From assembly GCF_001427635.1 (NCBI RefSeq), contig NZ_LMHA01000001.1:2207133-2271132 (forward strand): a stretch of 64,000 nt of DNA. Reading direction: 5' to 3'. Under the pieces are notes generated by a model. It was not told where the DNA came from and did no database searches. It saw only the letters and a program-made list of their open reading frames with translations. Below, piece by piece: positions 50,728 through 60,089 of the stretch. This stretch comes from Pseudoxanthomonas sp. Root65. Lineage in GTDB: Bacteria; Pseudomonadota; Gammaproteobacteria; Xanthomonadales; Xanthomonadaceae. The position numbers and the translations under genes were made by a program. Positions within the stretch are counted from its first letter, which is position 1. Each line of letters starts with the position of its first letter.

Positions 50728-51852
50728 ATGAGCGACCCGCATTCCTCTCCCGATCCCTCGCGTCGTCGCCTGCTGGGCGCCTTCGGTGCGGCCGGCCTGG
50801 CCGGTCTGATGCCTTCCGCCCGCGCCAGTGCAATGCGTCCACTCGGCGTGGCCCTGATCGGTCTGGGCTACTACAGCCGCGACCTGCTGGCGCCGGCGTT
50901 GCAGATGACGAAGCACTGCCGGCTGGCCGGCATCGTCACCGGCTCCCCGGCCAAGGCGGAAGAATGGCAGCGGCGGTACGCCATCCCGGACCGCAACGTC
51001 TACGACTACGCCGGCTTCGACCGCATCGCCGACAACCCCGATATCGATGTCGTCTACATCGTGCTGCCCAACCACCTGCACAAGCCGTTCACCCTGCGTG
51101 CGGCCGCGGCGGGCAAGCACGTGTGGTGCGAGAAGCCGATGGCGATGGACGCGGCGGAAGCGCGCACGATGATCGACGCCTGCCGACGGCACCGGGTACA
51201 GCTGACGATCGGCTACCGCATGCAGCACGAACCCAATACGCAGGCGGTGATCGCGCTGGCCAAGACCCGGCCGTTCGGTCGTCTGCAGCGCATCCACGCC
51301 GAAGCGGGATTCCGCGGCTTCGACGATGCGAGCGGCGATCCATGGCGGCTGGACCCGGCGCGCGGCGGCGGTGCGATGTACGACATGGGCGTGTACGCGC
51401 TCAACGCGGCGCGCTACACCACGGGTGCCGAACCGGTCGCCGTCACCGCCACCGCGTCGGTACAGCGGCCGGAGATCTTCCGTGGCGTCGACGAGACCAT
51501 GCACTTCCGGCTGGAGTTCCCGGAGGGCGTCGTCGCTCAGTGCGAAACCAGCTTCGGCCGCAACCTCAACCGGCTGCGCGCCGAATGCGCGGACGGCTGG
51601 TACCACCTGTCCCCGTTCCAGGCCTACGAAGGCGTCCGTGGCGAAGCCAGCGACGGGCGCCGTTTCGACACGATGATCGGCCCGACGCCTGCACAACAGG
51701 CGCGGCAGATGGATGCCGATGCGCTGGCGATCCGGGAGGGCCGTCCGCCGCGCGTTCCCGGCGAGGAAGGCTGGCGCGACATGCGCGTACTGGATGCGAT
51801 CTTCGCGTCCGCGCGCTCGGACGGAGCGCGTGTGGAGATCGCGGCCGGCTGA
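50728..51852 (+). CDS. Tat-exported Gfo/Idh/MocA-family oxidoreductase
   Basis: A 374-residue protein with a twin-arginine signal (SRRRLLGAFGAAGLAGLMPS, residues about 10-32) and a Gfo/Idh/MocA body: VALIGLGYYSRDLLAPALQM (Rossmann), VVYIVLPNHLHKPFTLRAAA, VWCEKPMAMDAAEARTMIDA (the conserved EKP lysine) and DMGVYALNAARYTTG. It resembles periplasmic glucose-fructose oxidoreductase, which carries tightly bound NADP through Tat. The substrate is unknown. It starts 56 bp after the hydroxylase gene and converges with an orphan gene. Confidence 0.9.
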   Translation: MSDPHSSPDPSRRRLLGAFGAAGLAGLMPSARASAMRPLGVALIGLGYYSRDLLAPALQMTKHCRLAGIVTGSPAKAEEWQRRYAIPDRNVYDYAGFDRIADNPDIDVVYIVLPNHLHKPFTLRAAAAGKHVWCEKPMAMDAAEARTMIDACRRHRVQLTIGYRMQHEPNTQAVIALAKTRPFGRLQRIHAEAGFRGFDDASGDPWRLDPARGGGAMYDMGVYALNAARYTTGAEPVAVTATASVQRPEIFRGVDETMHFRLEFPEGVVAQCETSFGRNLNRLRAECADGWYHLSPFQAYEGVRGEASDGRRFDTMIGPTPAQQARQMDADALAIREGRPPRVPGEEGWRDMRVLDAIFASARSDGARVEIAAG

Positions 51853-51858
51853 GCGGGG

Positions 51859-52581
51859 TCAGCCGGGAATGAACGGAAACATGATCTTCAGCAGCCCCTT
51901 CAGCCCGCCTTCGGCGGTACTGGCCACGGCTTTGGCGCCGAGGCTGTTGAGCGCGTTGCGCGCGTCCTGCCAACGCAGTTTGGTGACGTCCTTCTTCAGC
52001 AGGTCGGCGACTTCCTCCGAGGTCGGCGTCAGCGCCTTCAAGGCCTCGGTGATGGCGGCCGGGTCGGGCTGCAGGAAACCCCAGCGCTCGGCGATGGCCA
52101 GCAGCGTGTCGAAGCGCACCGCCACGACTTCGCGGTTGCGTTCGTAGACCGGCAGCGCGCCGACATCGAGGATGGCCTGCTCGAACTGCTGGTGGTCGTC
52201 CGGATGTTCGACACGGATGGCGAGGAAGCCGTCCTTGCGGCTGCGCTCGCTGACGTGTTTCGCGCCGGACTTCAGGTTGGCCTCGGTCAGGGCGCTGGCG
52301 ACGATACGCTGCAGCGCGGCATCGCGCTCCTCCGGCACCAGCGCACGCCAGCGTGCATAACCATCGCGGCGCAGTGCCTTGATCTTGGCCGGCGTCACCC
52401 GCAGCTTGCCGGCGACGGTGAAGTTGGATTCGTCGCGACCGATGGCGCCGTCGCGCTCCAGCAACACGAAGATCAGCAGTTCCAGGTCGCGCTTGGTGAG
52501 CGACTGGAAACCCTGCAGCAGGGTCAGGCGCAGGAACTCGGTGCCGAAGGCGGCAGGGTCCTTGAGTTCGAGGGGCAGCAT
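51859..52581 (-). CDS. conserved-looking protein of unknown function with HTH-like segment
   Basis: A 240-residue protein I cannot place in a named family. Residues about 25-75 read LTKRDLELLIFVLLERDGAI, then FTVAGKLRVTPAKIKALRRD, which looks like a helix-turn-helix. The middle is mixed alpha/beta and charged. The C-terminus (GGLKGLLKIMFPFIPG) is glycine-rich and hydrophobic, as in a membrane-active or oligomerising tail. It has normal codon use for this genome and stands alone between convergent and same-strand metabolic genes. A regulator or an effector is possible, but neither is shown. Confidence 0.7.
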   Translation of the reverse strand: MLPLELKDPAAFGTEFLRLTLLQGFQSLTKRDLELLIFVLLERDGAIGRDESNFTVAGKLRVTPAKIKALRRDGYARWRALVPEERDAALQRIVASALTEANLKSGAKHVSERSRKDGFLAIRVEHPDDHQQFEQAILDVGALPVYERNREVVAVRFDTLLAIAERWGFLQPDPAAITEALKALTPTSEEVADLLKKDVTKLRWQDARNALNSLGAKAVASTAEGGLKGLLKIMFPFIPG

Positions 52582-52653
52582 GGTCGGTCTCCGTGTCAGG
52601 CAGGCATCTTGCCACGCGGGGGTGTCAGCACCTGAGACCCCGGCGGAACCGCG

Positions 52654-53583
52654 TCACAGGCCGGTTTCGCGCCCGGGGATCGCCACCCGGAAGGCCTCGA
52701 TCGCACCGCGATCCTGCAGGGTGACGAAGACCGTGCGCCCCTCCGGACCGCCGAAGGCCACGTTGGTCGGCTTCTGTCCCTTGAGCTTCACTTCGCGCAG
52801 CAGTTCGCCCTGCGGCGACACCACCGCCACCGTGCCGGCCCCGTAGCGCGCGATGTACAGATTGCCCATGCTGTCCGTGCGCATGCCGTCCAGCCCGTGG
52901 TCGTCGAAGGCGATCAGCAGGCGTTTGCCGGAGATCTCCCCGCTGCCGTCCAGGTCGTAGGCCCACACGCGGCGCTGCACGCTCTCGTTGACGTACAGCA
53001 CGTCGCCCTTCGGGCCGACTTCCACGCCGTTGGTGGTGCCCATGCCGGTTTCCAGCAGGGTCGCCTTGCCGTAGGGCAGGATGCGCCACAGCTGGCCGGT
53101 GCCACTGCGCCAGTCCGGATCGCTGGCGTAGAACATGCCATTGGGCGCGAACGCGATGTCGTTGGGCTGGTGCGCGCCCGGCAGCGTGGCGAACACGCCC
53201 ACCGAGCGGTCGCGCGGATCGACGCGCAGGACCTGGTGTCCGGTGTAGTCGGCCACGTACATGAAGCCGTCGGCATCGAAGCGGATGCCGTTGCCGGTGC
53301 TGCCTTCGGGCAAGGTCATGAACAGCGCCGCGCGGGCGTTGCCGTCGGCATCGAAGCTCACCCGCCCGAGGGTGCCGTCGCGGCCGAAGCTCACCGCGTA
53401 CAACGCGCCATCGGGGCCGAACGCCGGTCCCTCGATGCCGGCACTGAAGACGCCGTCGCCGACCACGTCGCGGGCGACATGCAGCAGTTCGTCCGACGCG
53501 GTACGCCGGATGTCGCCGGTGTGGACGCAGCCCGTCAGTGCGGCGGACAAGGCCAGTGTTGTGATGGATTTCGACAGCGTCAT
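52654..53583 (-). CDS. SMP-30/gluconolactonase-like beta-propeller lipoprotein
   Basis: A 309-residue envelope protein with a lipoprotein signal (SITTLALSAALTGC, lipobox LTGC) and six-bladed propeller repeats: GPAFGPDGALYAVSFGRDGT, GNGIRFDADGFMYVADYTGH, PNDIAFAPNGMFYASDP, TNGVEVGPKGDVLYVNESVQ and LDGMRTDSMGNLYIARYGAG. The metal ligands of SMP-30 enzymes (Glu at the start, Asn and Asp on later blades) appear as GIEGPAF, TNGVEVG and LDGMRTD. It may be a lactonase; substrate unknown. Confidence 0.86.
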   Translation of the reverse strand: MTLSKSITTLALSAALTGCVHTGDIRRTASDELLHVARDVVGDGVFSAGIEGPAFGPDGALYAVSFGRDGTLGRVSFDADGNARAALFMTLPEGSTGNGIRFDADGFMYVADYTGHQVLRVDPRDRSVGVFATLPGAHQPNDIAFAPNGMFYASDPDWRSGTGQLWRILPYGKATLLETGMGTTNGVEVGPKGDVLYVNESVQRRVWAYDLDGSGEISGKRLLIAFDDHGLDGMRTDSMGNLYIARYGAGTVAVVSPQGELLREVKLKGQKPTNVAFGGPEGRTVFVTLQDRGAIEAFRVAIPGRETGL

Positions 53584-53621
53584 CCGTTTCCCCTCGGGTG
53601 GCGTGCAGGTGGCCTGGTATG

Positions 53622-54674
53622 TCAGCCGGGCGTGGCGAACACGGTGATCTCTTCGCGGTCGTGGTAAAGCTGGCGCGCGCGGACTTCGAGCGGTCGCCCC
53701 GCCTGGTCAGCGAAGAGGTCCAGGCACAGCTTGGTCTCGTCCCAGCGCTTCTTCATCGGCAGCTTGAGGTTGAACACCGCGTGCCGGCACCAGCCTTCAC
53801 GGAACCACTGCGCCATGCGCTCGGCCACGCGGCGCGGCTGTTCGACCATGTCGCAGACCATCCAGTCCAGTGGCTGCGTGGGTTTCCAGTGGAAGCCGTC
53901 GGCGCGCAGGTGTTCCACCAGTCCGGTCGCCAGCACGTGCTCGCGCAGCGGACCGTTGTCGACACTGGTCACGCGCAGGTGGTGACGGGTCAGCACCCAG
54001 GTCCAGCCGCCTGGCGCCGCGCCCAGATCGGCCGCGGTCATGCCGGGCTTCAGCAGCGCGTCGCGCTGGCGTTCGTCCAGCAGCGAGAGGAAGGCTTCCT
54101 CCAGCTTCAGCGCCGAGCGCGACGGCGCATCGGGCAGCAGCTTCAATCGCGGGATGCCGAGCTGCCACGGTGCGCTGTCGCGCGCGTCGGCGACGCACAG
54201 GAACAGATGGTCGCCCTGCACGAACACCACATGCAGGCGCGGCAGCCGCGCGTCTTCTTTCTCGCTCAGGAACCCGGCCTTGCGCAGCGCCGGACGCAGC
54301 GCATTGCCGAAACTGCGCGCCAGGCCGGCCAGCGGCTTGGCGCTGTCGGAATCCGGGTGCTCCACCCACAGGTCGCCATAGCGTCCGGCACCGGCCAGCG
54401 CGGCGAGCAGCGGCGTGATGCGGTCCTTCGGGTCGATGCCACGCAGTTCGGCGAGCAGGCGCAGCTTCTGTCGGGCGAAGATCAGGTCGCGCCAGGGCAG
54501 CGCACGATCCAGTGCCTCGGCCTGTTCGCAGACCAACACGACATGGCCGTCGTTGCGCTGCGCGCGCGCATAGCCGGCGAACCCGGCCAGCGCGGCGCGC
54601 TCGGTCAGTTCGGCAGCAAGTTCGGGTTCGAATCCCTGGCGGCAATAAGCCAGCAGGCCGGTCGTCGATGACAT
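53622..54674 (-). CDS. rlmM: 23S rRNA (cytidine-2498-2'-O) methyltransferase RlmM
   Basis: SAM-dependent ribose methyltransferase acting on C2498 of 23S rRNA. The 350 residues include an N-terminal THUMP-like domain (GLLAYCRQGFEPELAAELTE) and a Rossmann methyltransferase domain with MTAADLGAAPGGWTWVLT, RVTSVDNGPL, and WMVCDMVEQPRRVAERMAQW, then NLKLPMKKRWDE holding the catalytic lysine. The length matches RlmM of related bacteria. Confidence 0.95.
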   Translation of the reverse strand: MSSTTGLLAYCRQGFEPELAAELTERAALAGFAGYARAQRNDGHVVLVCEQAEALDRALPWRDLIFARQKLRLLAELRGIDPKDRITPLLAALAGAGRYGDLWVEHPDSDSAKPLAGLARSFGNALRPALRKAGFLSEKEDARLPRLHVVFVQGDHLFLCVADARDSAPWQLGIPRLKLLPDAPSRSALKLEEAFLSLLDERQRDALLKPGMTAADLGAAPGGWTWVLTRHHLRVTSVDNGPLREHVLATGLVEHLRADGFHWKPTQPLDWMVCDMVEQPRRVAERMAQWFREGWCRHAVFNLKLPMKKRWDETKLCLDLFADQAGRPLEVRARQLYHDREEITVFATPG

Positions 54675-54764
54675 GGCGCGGTCGCGTGAAGCGGAGGGCT
54701 GCGGCTCCAGCCGCGAGGACAGGGTACAGGAGAAGCCGGGTGCGATGGCTTCCCGACGCGTCGC

Positions 54765-55325
54765 TCAGTACGTGTCGCCGCCGGATTCGCCGTACTGCTT
54801 GAGCACCGCGCGTGCGTCGTCGCGACGCAGGTCGCGCACGACCTCGATGCCGCGCGTGGTGAGCTCGCCGATCCAGTCCGCCGGCAACGGGCCTTCGTCG
54901 AACTCGGTCAGTTCCATCACGTCCTCGGCGCGCGCGCCGATCAGCAGGCGGTCGATGCCGGCCCAGATGGTGGCGCCGTAGCACTGGCAGCACGGCTGCG
55001 ACGAGGTGGCCAGCACCACCGGCGCCAGCACATCGTTGAGGCGTGGCGTCTGCAGGCGCTGCTGCGCCAGCATGTAGGCCATGGTCTCGGCATGCGCCAG
55101 CGAACAGGTGTGCGGCATCACGCGGTTCACGCCCAGGGCGATGACGCGATGGTCCGGGCCGAACACCACCGCGCCGAACGGGCCACCGGTGTTGGCGTCC
55201 ACGTTGCGACGCGACAGGTCGATGGCCAGCGCGACCTTGTCTTCGTCGCTGGCATAAGTCGCCGACGCATCGACCAGGTCGTGCGTCCAGGCGGGCAGGG
55301 TCAGGTGGATCTGTTGATAGAGCAT
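54765..55325 (-). CDS. nucleoside/guanine deaminase-like enzyme of the CDA superfamily
   Basis: Zn-dependent deaminase of 186 residues. The zinc and catalytic motif is split as usual: LAHAETMAYML (HAE) and SSQPCCQCYGATIW (PCxxC), preceded by RRNVDANTGGPFGAVVFGPD. It is most like guanine deaminase (GuaD) or other small nucleobase deaminases rather than TadA. The start shares a base with the preceding lipoprotein stop (TAATG), so the two are coupled. Substrate cannot be read from the sequence. Confidence 0.85.
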   Translation of the reverse strand: MLYQQIHLTLPAWTHDLVDASATYASDEDKVALAIDLSRRNVDANTGGPFGAVVFGPDHRVIALGVNRVMPHTCSLAHAETMAYMLAQQRLQTPRLNDVLAPVVLATSSQPCCQCYGATIWAGIDRLLIGARAEDVMELTEFDEGPLPADWIGELTTRGIEVVRDLRRDDARAVLKQYGESGGDTY

Positions 55326-55744
55326 TACGGGGTGGGAACTTTCAGGGAAGAGGAATCGGATTCGCAGCGGCCGCTGACGCACTGGCAGGCGGTCACGTCG
55401 GCGAAACCGCAGACCCCCATGCGGCCGCTGGCGGCGCACTGGGCCTGTACGCCCTGCGGATCGGTGGGGCTGTCCTTGTTAACGCAGGCCGGCATCGCGC
55501 CGCAGCAGTTGCCGACGTTTTTCACCGCACAGTCCGCGCTGGTCCTGCAGGCGTAATCCACTGCGATCGCACCGGCCTCGCGTGGCGGCAGGTTCCCGCC
55601 GGTCGGCTTGGGCGTCGGCGTCGATGCGGGGGGCGGATCGCCGGCTCCGTCATCGGAGGCCGCGGGTGCCGCGCAGCCCGCCAACGCGAACAAGAAAAGA
55701 CAGGACAGCAGGGCAGGCAGCAGGCGCAGCGCGATGCGGGACAT
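55325..55744 (-). CDS. small cysteine-rich lipoprotein of unknown function
   Basis: A 139-residue product with a lipoprotein signal (LLPALLSCLFLFALAGC, lipobox LAGC), a proline/threonine-rich linker (PPPASTPTPKPTGG) and a compact domain with about ten cysteines: YACRTSADCAVKNVGNCCGA, PACVNKD, QAQCAASGRMGVCG, TACQCVSGRCESD. The cysteine pattern suggests several disulfides. A clear ribosome binding site (AAGGAG) precedes ATG 55744. The stop overlaps the start of the deaminase gene. Confidence 0.82.
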   Translation of the reverse strand: MSRIALRLLPALLSCLFLFALAGCAAPAASDDGAGDPPPASTPTPKPTGGNLPPREAGAIAVDYACRTSADCAVKNVGNCCGAMPACVNKDSPTDPQGVQAQCAASGRMGVCGFADVTACQCVSGRCESDSSSLKVPTP

Positions 55745-55820
55745 GGCGGACTCCTTCCTCGGTGGTGGTACGCGCCAGCCTGCCCTCCGCCGCCTCAAGA
55801 GGCGGTGAAAGGTGCCGGCA

Positions 55821-57578
55821 TCAGGCCTTGGTCGCCCAAGTGTCGCGCAGGGTGACGCTGCGGTTGAACACGGGGCGCTCCGGGGTGTGGTCGTAGCGGT
55901 CCGCGACGAAGTAACCCGTGCGCTCTAACTGGAACGACTGCTCGGGCGTGGCGCTGGCCGCCGCCGGCTCCACGTAGCCGGTCACGGTGCGGCGGGAGTC
56001 CGGGTTCATGTAGTCGCGGTAGGTCTTGCCTTCCGATTCGTCATCCGGGTTCGGCACGGTGAACAGCCGGTCGTACAGGCGGATTTCCGCGGCGACGGCG
56101 TGCTGCGCGCTCACCCAGTGGATGGTGCCCTTGATCTTGCGCTCGGCGCCGGCCATGCCGGGACGCGACTCCGGGTCCAGCCAGCCGCGCAGTTCGACGA
56201 TCTGGCCGGCGTCGTTCTTGATCACTTCATCGCAGCGCACGATGCCGGCGCCGCGCAGGCGCACTTCGCCGCCCGTGGTCAGCCGCTTGAAACCCTTCGG
56301 CGGCACTTCCTCGAAGTCCTCGCGCTCGATCCACAGTTCGCGCGAGAACGGCACGCTGCGCTGGCCGAACGACTCGTCCTTCGGGTGGTTGGAAAACGTC
56401 AGCGTTTCCTCGTGGCCTTCGGGCAGGTTGGCCAGCACCAGCTTGACCGGATCGACCACACCCATGCGGCGCGGCGCGGCAGCGTCCAGGTCCTCGCGCA
56501 GTGCGCCTTCCAGGATCGAGATGTCCAGCAGCGAATTCTGCTTGCTGATGCCCACGCGATCCACCATCAGGCGCAGCGCGGACGGCGTGTAGCCGCGGCG
56601 GCGGATGCCCTGCAGCGTCGGCATGCGCGGGTCGTCCCAGCCATCGACCAGATTGTCGTTGACCATCGCCAGCAGCTTGCGCTTGCTCATCACCAGGTAG
56701 TTGAAGTTCAGGCGCGAGAACTCGATCTGGCGCGGCTTGCTGGCTTCCTTCGGCAACCCCTTGACGAGCAGCGGCGCCAGCAGATCCGGCGAATTCGCCA
56801 GGTCCACCTTGTCCACGCACCAGTCGTACAGCGGGCGGTGGTCTTCGAATTCCAGCGTGCACAGCGAGTGGGTGATGCCTTCCACCGCATCGCTCAGCGA
56901 GTGCGCGTAGTCGTACATCGGATAGATCGGCCACTCGTTGCCCGTGTTCTGGTGCTCGACGTGCTTGATGCGGTACAGCGCCGGATCGCGCAGGTTGATG
57001 TTGCCGCTGGCCATGTCGATCTTCGCGCGCAGGGTGCGCGCCCCATCCGCGAACTCGCCCGCGCGCATGCGACGGAACAGGTCCAGGTTCTCTTCCACGC
57101 TGCGGTCGCGGTACGGCGAGTTGCGGCCGGGCTCGGTCAGCGTGCCGCGGTATTCGCGTACGTCCTCCGCGCTCAGGTCGCAGACGAAGGCGTCGCCCTG
57201 GCGGATCAGCTTCTCGCCGGCCAGGTACAGCACCTCGAAGTAGTCCGAGGCGTGGCGCAGGTCGTGCCAGTCGAAGCCCAGCCAGCGCACATCGTCCTGG
57301 ATGGCGCGCACGTATTCCGGGTCTTCCTTGGCCGGATTGGTGTCGTCCAGGCGCAGGTTGCACACGCCGCCGAATTCGCCGGCGATGCCGAAGTCCAGGC
57401 AGATCGCCTTGGCGTGGCCGATGTGCAGGTAACCGTTGGGCTCGGGCGGGAAGCGCGTCTTCACCGCCGTGTGCCGGCCGCTGGCCAGGTCCTCGCGCAC
57501 GATCTGGCGGATGAAGTCCCGTTTTTCGGGCGCGGCATCGTCAGCAGGAGGGGCGGGGCGGGCAGCGTCGTCGGACAT
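55821..57578 (-). CDS. glnS: glutaminyl-tRNA synthetase
   Basis: Class I synthetase that charges tRNA-Gln. The 585 residues include the HIGH region RFPPEPNGYLHIGHAKAICL, NLRLDDTNPAKEDPEYVRAI, the GlnS-type catalytic WPIYPMYDYAHSLSDAVEGI, and the KMSKS equivalent LVMSKRKLLAMV. The C-terminal beta-barrel anticodon-binding domains follow (VSAQHAVAAEIRLYDRLFTV). It is slightly longer than the Escherichia coli enzyme, with a short acidic, proline-rich N-terminus. It diverges from the GST gene. Confidence 0.97.
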   Translation of the reverse strand: MSDDAARPAPPADDAAPEKRDFIRQIVREDLASGRHTAVKTRFPPEPNGYLHIGHAKAICLDFGIAGEFGGVCNLRLDDTNPAKEDPEYVRAIQDDVRWLGFDWHDLRHASDYFEVLYLAGEKLIRQGDAFVCDLSAEDVREYRGTLTEPGRNSPYRDRSVEENLDLFRRMRAGEFADGARTLRAKIDMASGNINLRDPALYRIKHVEHQNTGNEWPIYPMYDYAHSLSDAVEGITHSLCTLEFEDHRPLYDWCVDKVDLANSPDLLAPLLVKGLPKEASKPRQIEFSRLNFNYLVMSKRKLLAMVNDNLVDGWDDPRMPTLQGIRRRGYTPSALRLMVDRVGISKQNSLLDISILEGALREDLDAAAPRRMGVVDPVKLVLANLPEGHEETLTFSNHPKDESFGQRSVPFSRELWIEREDFEEVPPKGFKRLTTGGEVRLRGAGIVRCDEVIKNDAGQIVELRGWLDPESRPGMAGAERKIKGTIHWVSAQHAVAAEIRLYDRLFTVPNPDDESEGKTYRDYMNPDSRRTVTGYVEPAAASATPEQSFQLERTGYFVADRYDHTPERPVFNRSVTLRDTWATKA

Positions 57579-57671
57579 CGGGGGCGGACAGGCGGGGAAA
57601 GGCGCAAGTTTAGCCGGTCCCGTGGCCGCGCTGGTCTATCCTGAACCGCCCCGAGCCGCAGTGATCCCCGC

Positions 57672-58340
57672 ATGAGCCTTCCTGTCCTGGTGATCGGCAA
57701 CAAGAACTACTCCTCCTGGTCGCTGCGGCCCTGGCTGCTGCTGCGGCACTTCGGCGTGGCCTTCGACGAGGTCAGGCTGTTGCTGGATACGCCCGGGTTC
57801 GCCGACGGGGTCCGGCACCACTCGCCCACCGGCAAGGTGCCGGCGCTGCACGATGGCGGGGTGCACGTATGGGATTCGCTGGCCATCTGCGAATACGCCA
57901 ACGAGCGCTGGCTGGACGGCAAGGGATGGCCGCAGGACCGGGAGTCGCGCGCGCTGGCCCGCGCGGCGGCGGCCGAGATGCATTCGGGCTTCGTGGCGCT
58001 GCGCACGCAGCTGCCGATGAACAGCCGGCGCACGCCCGACGCCTACCGCTGGGACGCCGCCGCCCAGCGCGACATCGATCGCGTGCAGGACCTGTGGCGA
58101 CAGTTGCGTGAGGCACATGCTGGGGATGGCGACTTCCTGTGCGGCGGGTTCGGCATTGTCGACGCGATGTACGCGCCGGTGGCGATCCGCTTCGAGGGCT
58201 ACGGGGTGGAGGTGGACGCCACCGCGCGCGCCTACATGCAGGCGCTGTTCGCGCTGCCGGCCCTGCGCGAGTGGCGCGAGGCGGCCGCGGCGGAAACTGA
58301 ATCGGTCGCGGCCACCGATGCCGTGCGCGCTCCGCTGTAA
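57672..58340 (+). CDS. glutathione S-transferase family protein
   Basis: A 222-residue two-domain protein: a thioredoxin-like N-terminal domain (LVIGNKNYSSWSLRPWLLLR, HSPTGKVPALHDGGVHVWDS, SLAICEYANERW) and an all-helical C-terminal domain (AAAAEMHSGFVALRTQLPMN, FLCGGFGIVDAMYAPVAIRF). The NYSSWSLRPWL start with an active-site serine resembles the zeta/Yfcf-like group. Substrate unknown. It shares a 93-bp divergent region with glnS. Confidence 0.9.
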   Translation: MSLPVLVIGNKNYSSWSLRPWLLLRHFGVAFDEVRLLLDTPGFADGVRHHSPTGKVPALHDGGVHVWDSLAICEYANERWLDGKGWPQDRESRALARAAAAEMHSGFVALRTQLPMNSRRTPDAYRWDAAAQRDIDRVQDLWRQLREAHAGDGDFLCGGFGIVDAMYAPVAIRFEGYGVEVDATARAYMQALFALPALREWREAAAAETESVAATDAVRAPL

Positions 58341-58378
58341 CGGACGCGCGGTGTAGGCTGGAGCCGGAGGACACATCC

Positions 58379-58648
58379 ATGCGCGTGGTCTACCTGGCCG
58401 ACAACCTGTTCGACGCCCACCTGGTCAAGCACGCGCTGGAGGAGGTGGCGATCCCGGCGTTCGTGTTCGGCGAATCGCTGCTGGGCGGGATGGGCGAACT
58501 GCCGCTGTTCGGCGTGCTGCGGGTGTGCGTGCCGGACGCCGCGTTCCCCGAGGCGGAAGGCGTCGTACAGGCGCTGGGGCTGGAATCGCGCGGCGATGGC
58601 CCCATCTTGGAAGGCGACGACGAAGGCGCCGGCCTCCTGCCCGCCTGA
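58379..58648 (+). CDS. DUF2007-family small protein
   Basis: An 89-residue protein beginning [20 protein letters not shown] and containing [37 protein letters not shown], the pattern of DUF2007 (a small P-II-like ferredoxin fold proposed in signalling). The acidic C-terminus ([11 protein letters not shown]) is variable. It starts 38 bp after the GST gene with GGAGGACACATCC before the ATG, and msrA follows after 31 bp. Confidence 0.85.
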   Translation: MRVVYLADNLFDAHLVKHALEEVAIPAFVFGESLLGGMGELPLFGVLRVCVPDAAFPEAEGVVQALGLESRGDGPILEGDDEGAGLLPA

Positions 58649-58679
58649 TCCGTCTTCCCCCACGACCACGAGGTTCACC

Positions 58680-59330
<651 letters not shown>

Positions 59331-59341
59331 GGAGTGGTGGT

Positions 59342-59412
59342 TGTGGGAGTGACGTGAGTCGCGAAGCTCTTTGAGCTGGCCGTGGCAGCTCCGCGACTCA
59401 TGTCGCTCTCAT
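59342..59412. repeat. GTGGGAGTGACGTGAGTCGC inverted repeat
   Basis: Left arm 59342-59368 (TGTGGGAGTGACGTGAGTCG, CGAAGCT) pairs imperfectly with 59387-59412 (AGCTCCGCGACTCATGTCGC, TCTCATG). It is a subtype of the GTAGGAGCG repeat family at 16223-16298 and lies between msrA and a convergent orphan gene. Confidence 0.75.
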
Positions 59413-59425
59413 GGCGCGTTTCTTC

Positions 59426-60067
59426 CTACAACCGCGTGACGCCGCAGACGTAGACGAGTTCGCAGGCCCCGCTGCCGGTATCGGTGCGGCGGGTGGAACT
59501 GCGCCAGCGCCAGCCGTCCTCGGCCTTCGCCTCCACCAGCCAGCCGTCGATGCGCACGCGCTCGTCCTTGCGTACATCCGCGAGCGCCTGCGCGACGCCA
59601 TCGTTGCCGGGAATCATGTGCATGTTGGCGCTGCTGCCGAGGATCTCGTCCGTCGGCAGCGGCGGCTGGTCGCGCCAGCGGTAGTGGTACCAGCGCGAGG
59701 ACTGGCGGATGTCCAGCGCCTCGATCACGGCGTCCTCTTCCATGCGCTGCCAGCCCAGGGCGAGATCGACGGGCGACAGCGCTGCTTCTCGCCCGCTGCG
59801 GTAGTCCTTGCGCGACAGCACGCGCGCCTCGAGGCTGAAGCCGGCCAGCGGCATGAGCGTGGCGGCCTCCAGCGCGAACGGTGGCAGGTCGTCGGGGACA
59901 TCGCTCTGCAGCGGCGGCTCGCCCGTTGCCACGCGAGGCGGCAGCGGACAGGCAGGCGATTCACCGCTCGCAGCTGGCGGTGCACGCAGGCTGCGACGGT
60001 GATCGGAGAACCACCAGCCGGCGACGCCGGCCAGCAGCGCGATCACCAGCAGGGCGCGCAGGTTCAT
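59426..60067 (-). CDS. membrane-anchored protein of unknown function
   Basis: A 213-residue protein with an N-terminal hydrophobic anchor (LRALLVIALLAGVAGWWFS) and a periplasmic body. Recognisable stretches are FALEAATLMPLAGFSLEARV, LSPVDLALGWQRMEEDAVIE, SSRWYHYRWRDQPPLPTDEI and NMHMIPGNDGVAQALADVRK. I do not recognise a characterised family, though related unnamed proteins appear common in proteobacteria. Two cysteines near the C-terminus (GACELVYVCG) may pair. It lies just downstream of tal on the same strand. Confidence 0.72.
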   Translation of the reverse strand: MNLRALLVIALLAGVAGWWFSDHRRSLRAPPAASGESPACPLPPRVATGEPPLQSDVPDDLPPFALEAATLMPLAGFSLEARVLSRKDYRSGREAALSPVDLALGWQRMEEDAVIEALDIRQSSRWYHYRWRDQPPLPTDEILGSSANMHMIPGNDGVAQALADVRKDERVRIDGWLVEAKAEDGWRWRSSTRRTDTGSGACELVYVCGVTRL

Positions 60068-60089
60068 CCGCGACCGCGCGAAGGCAGCC

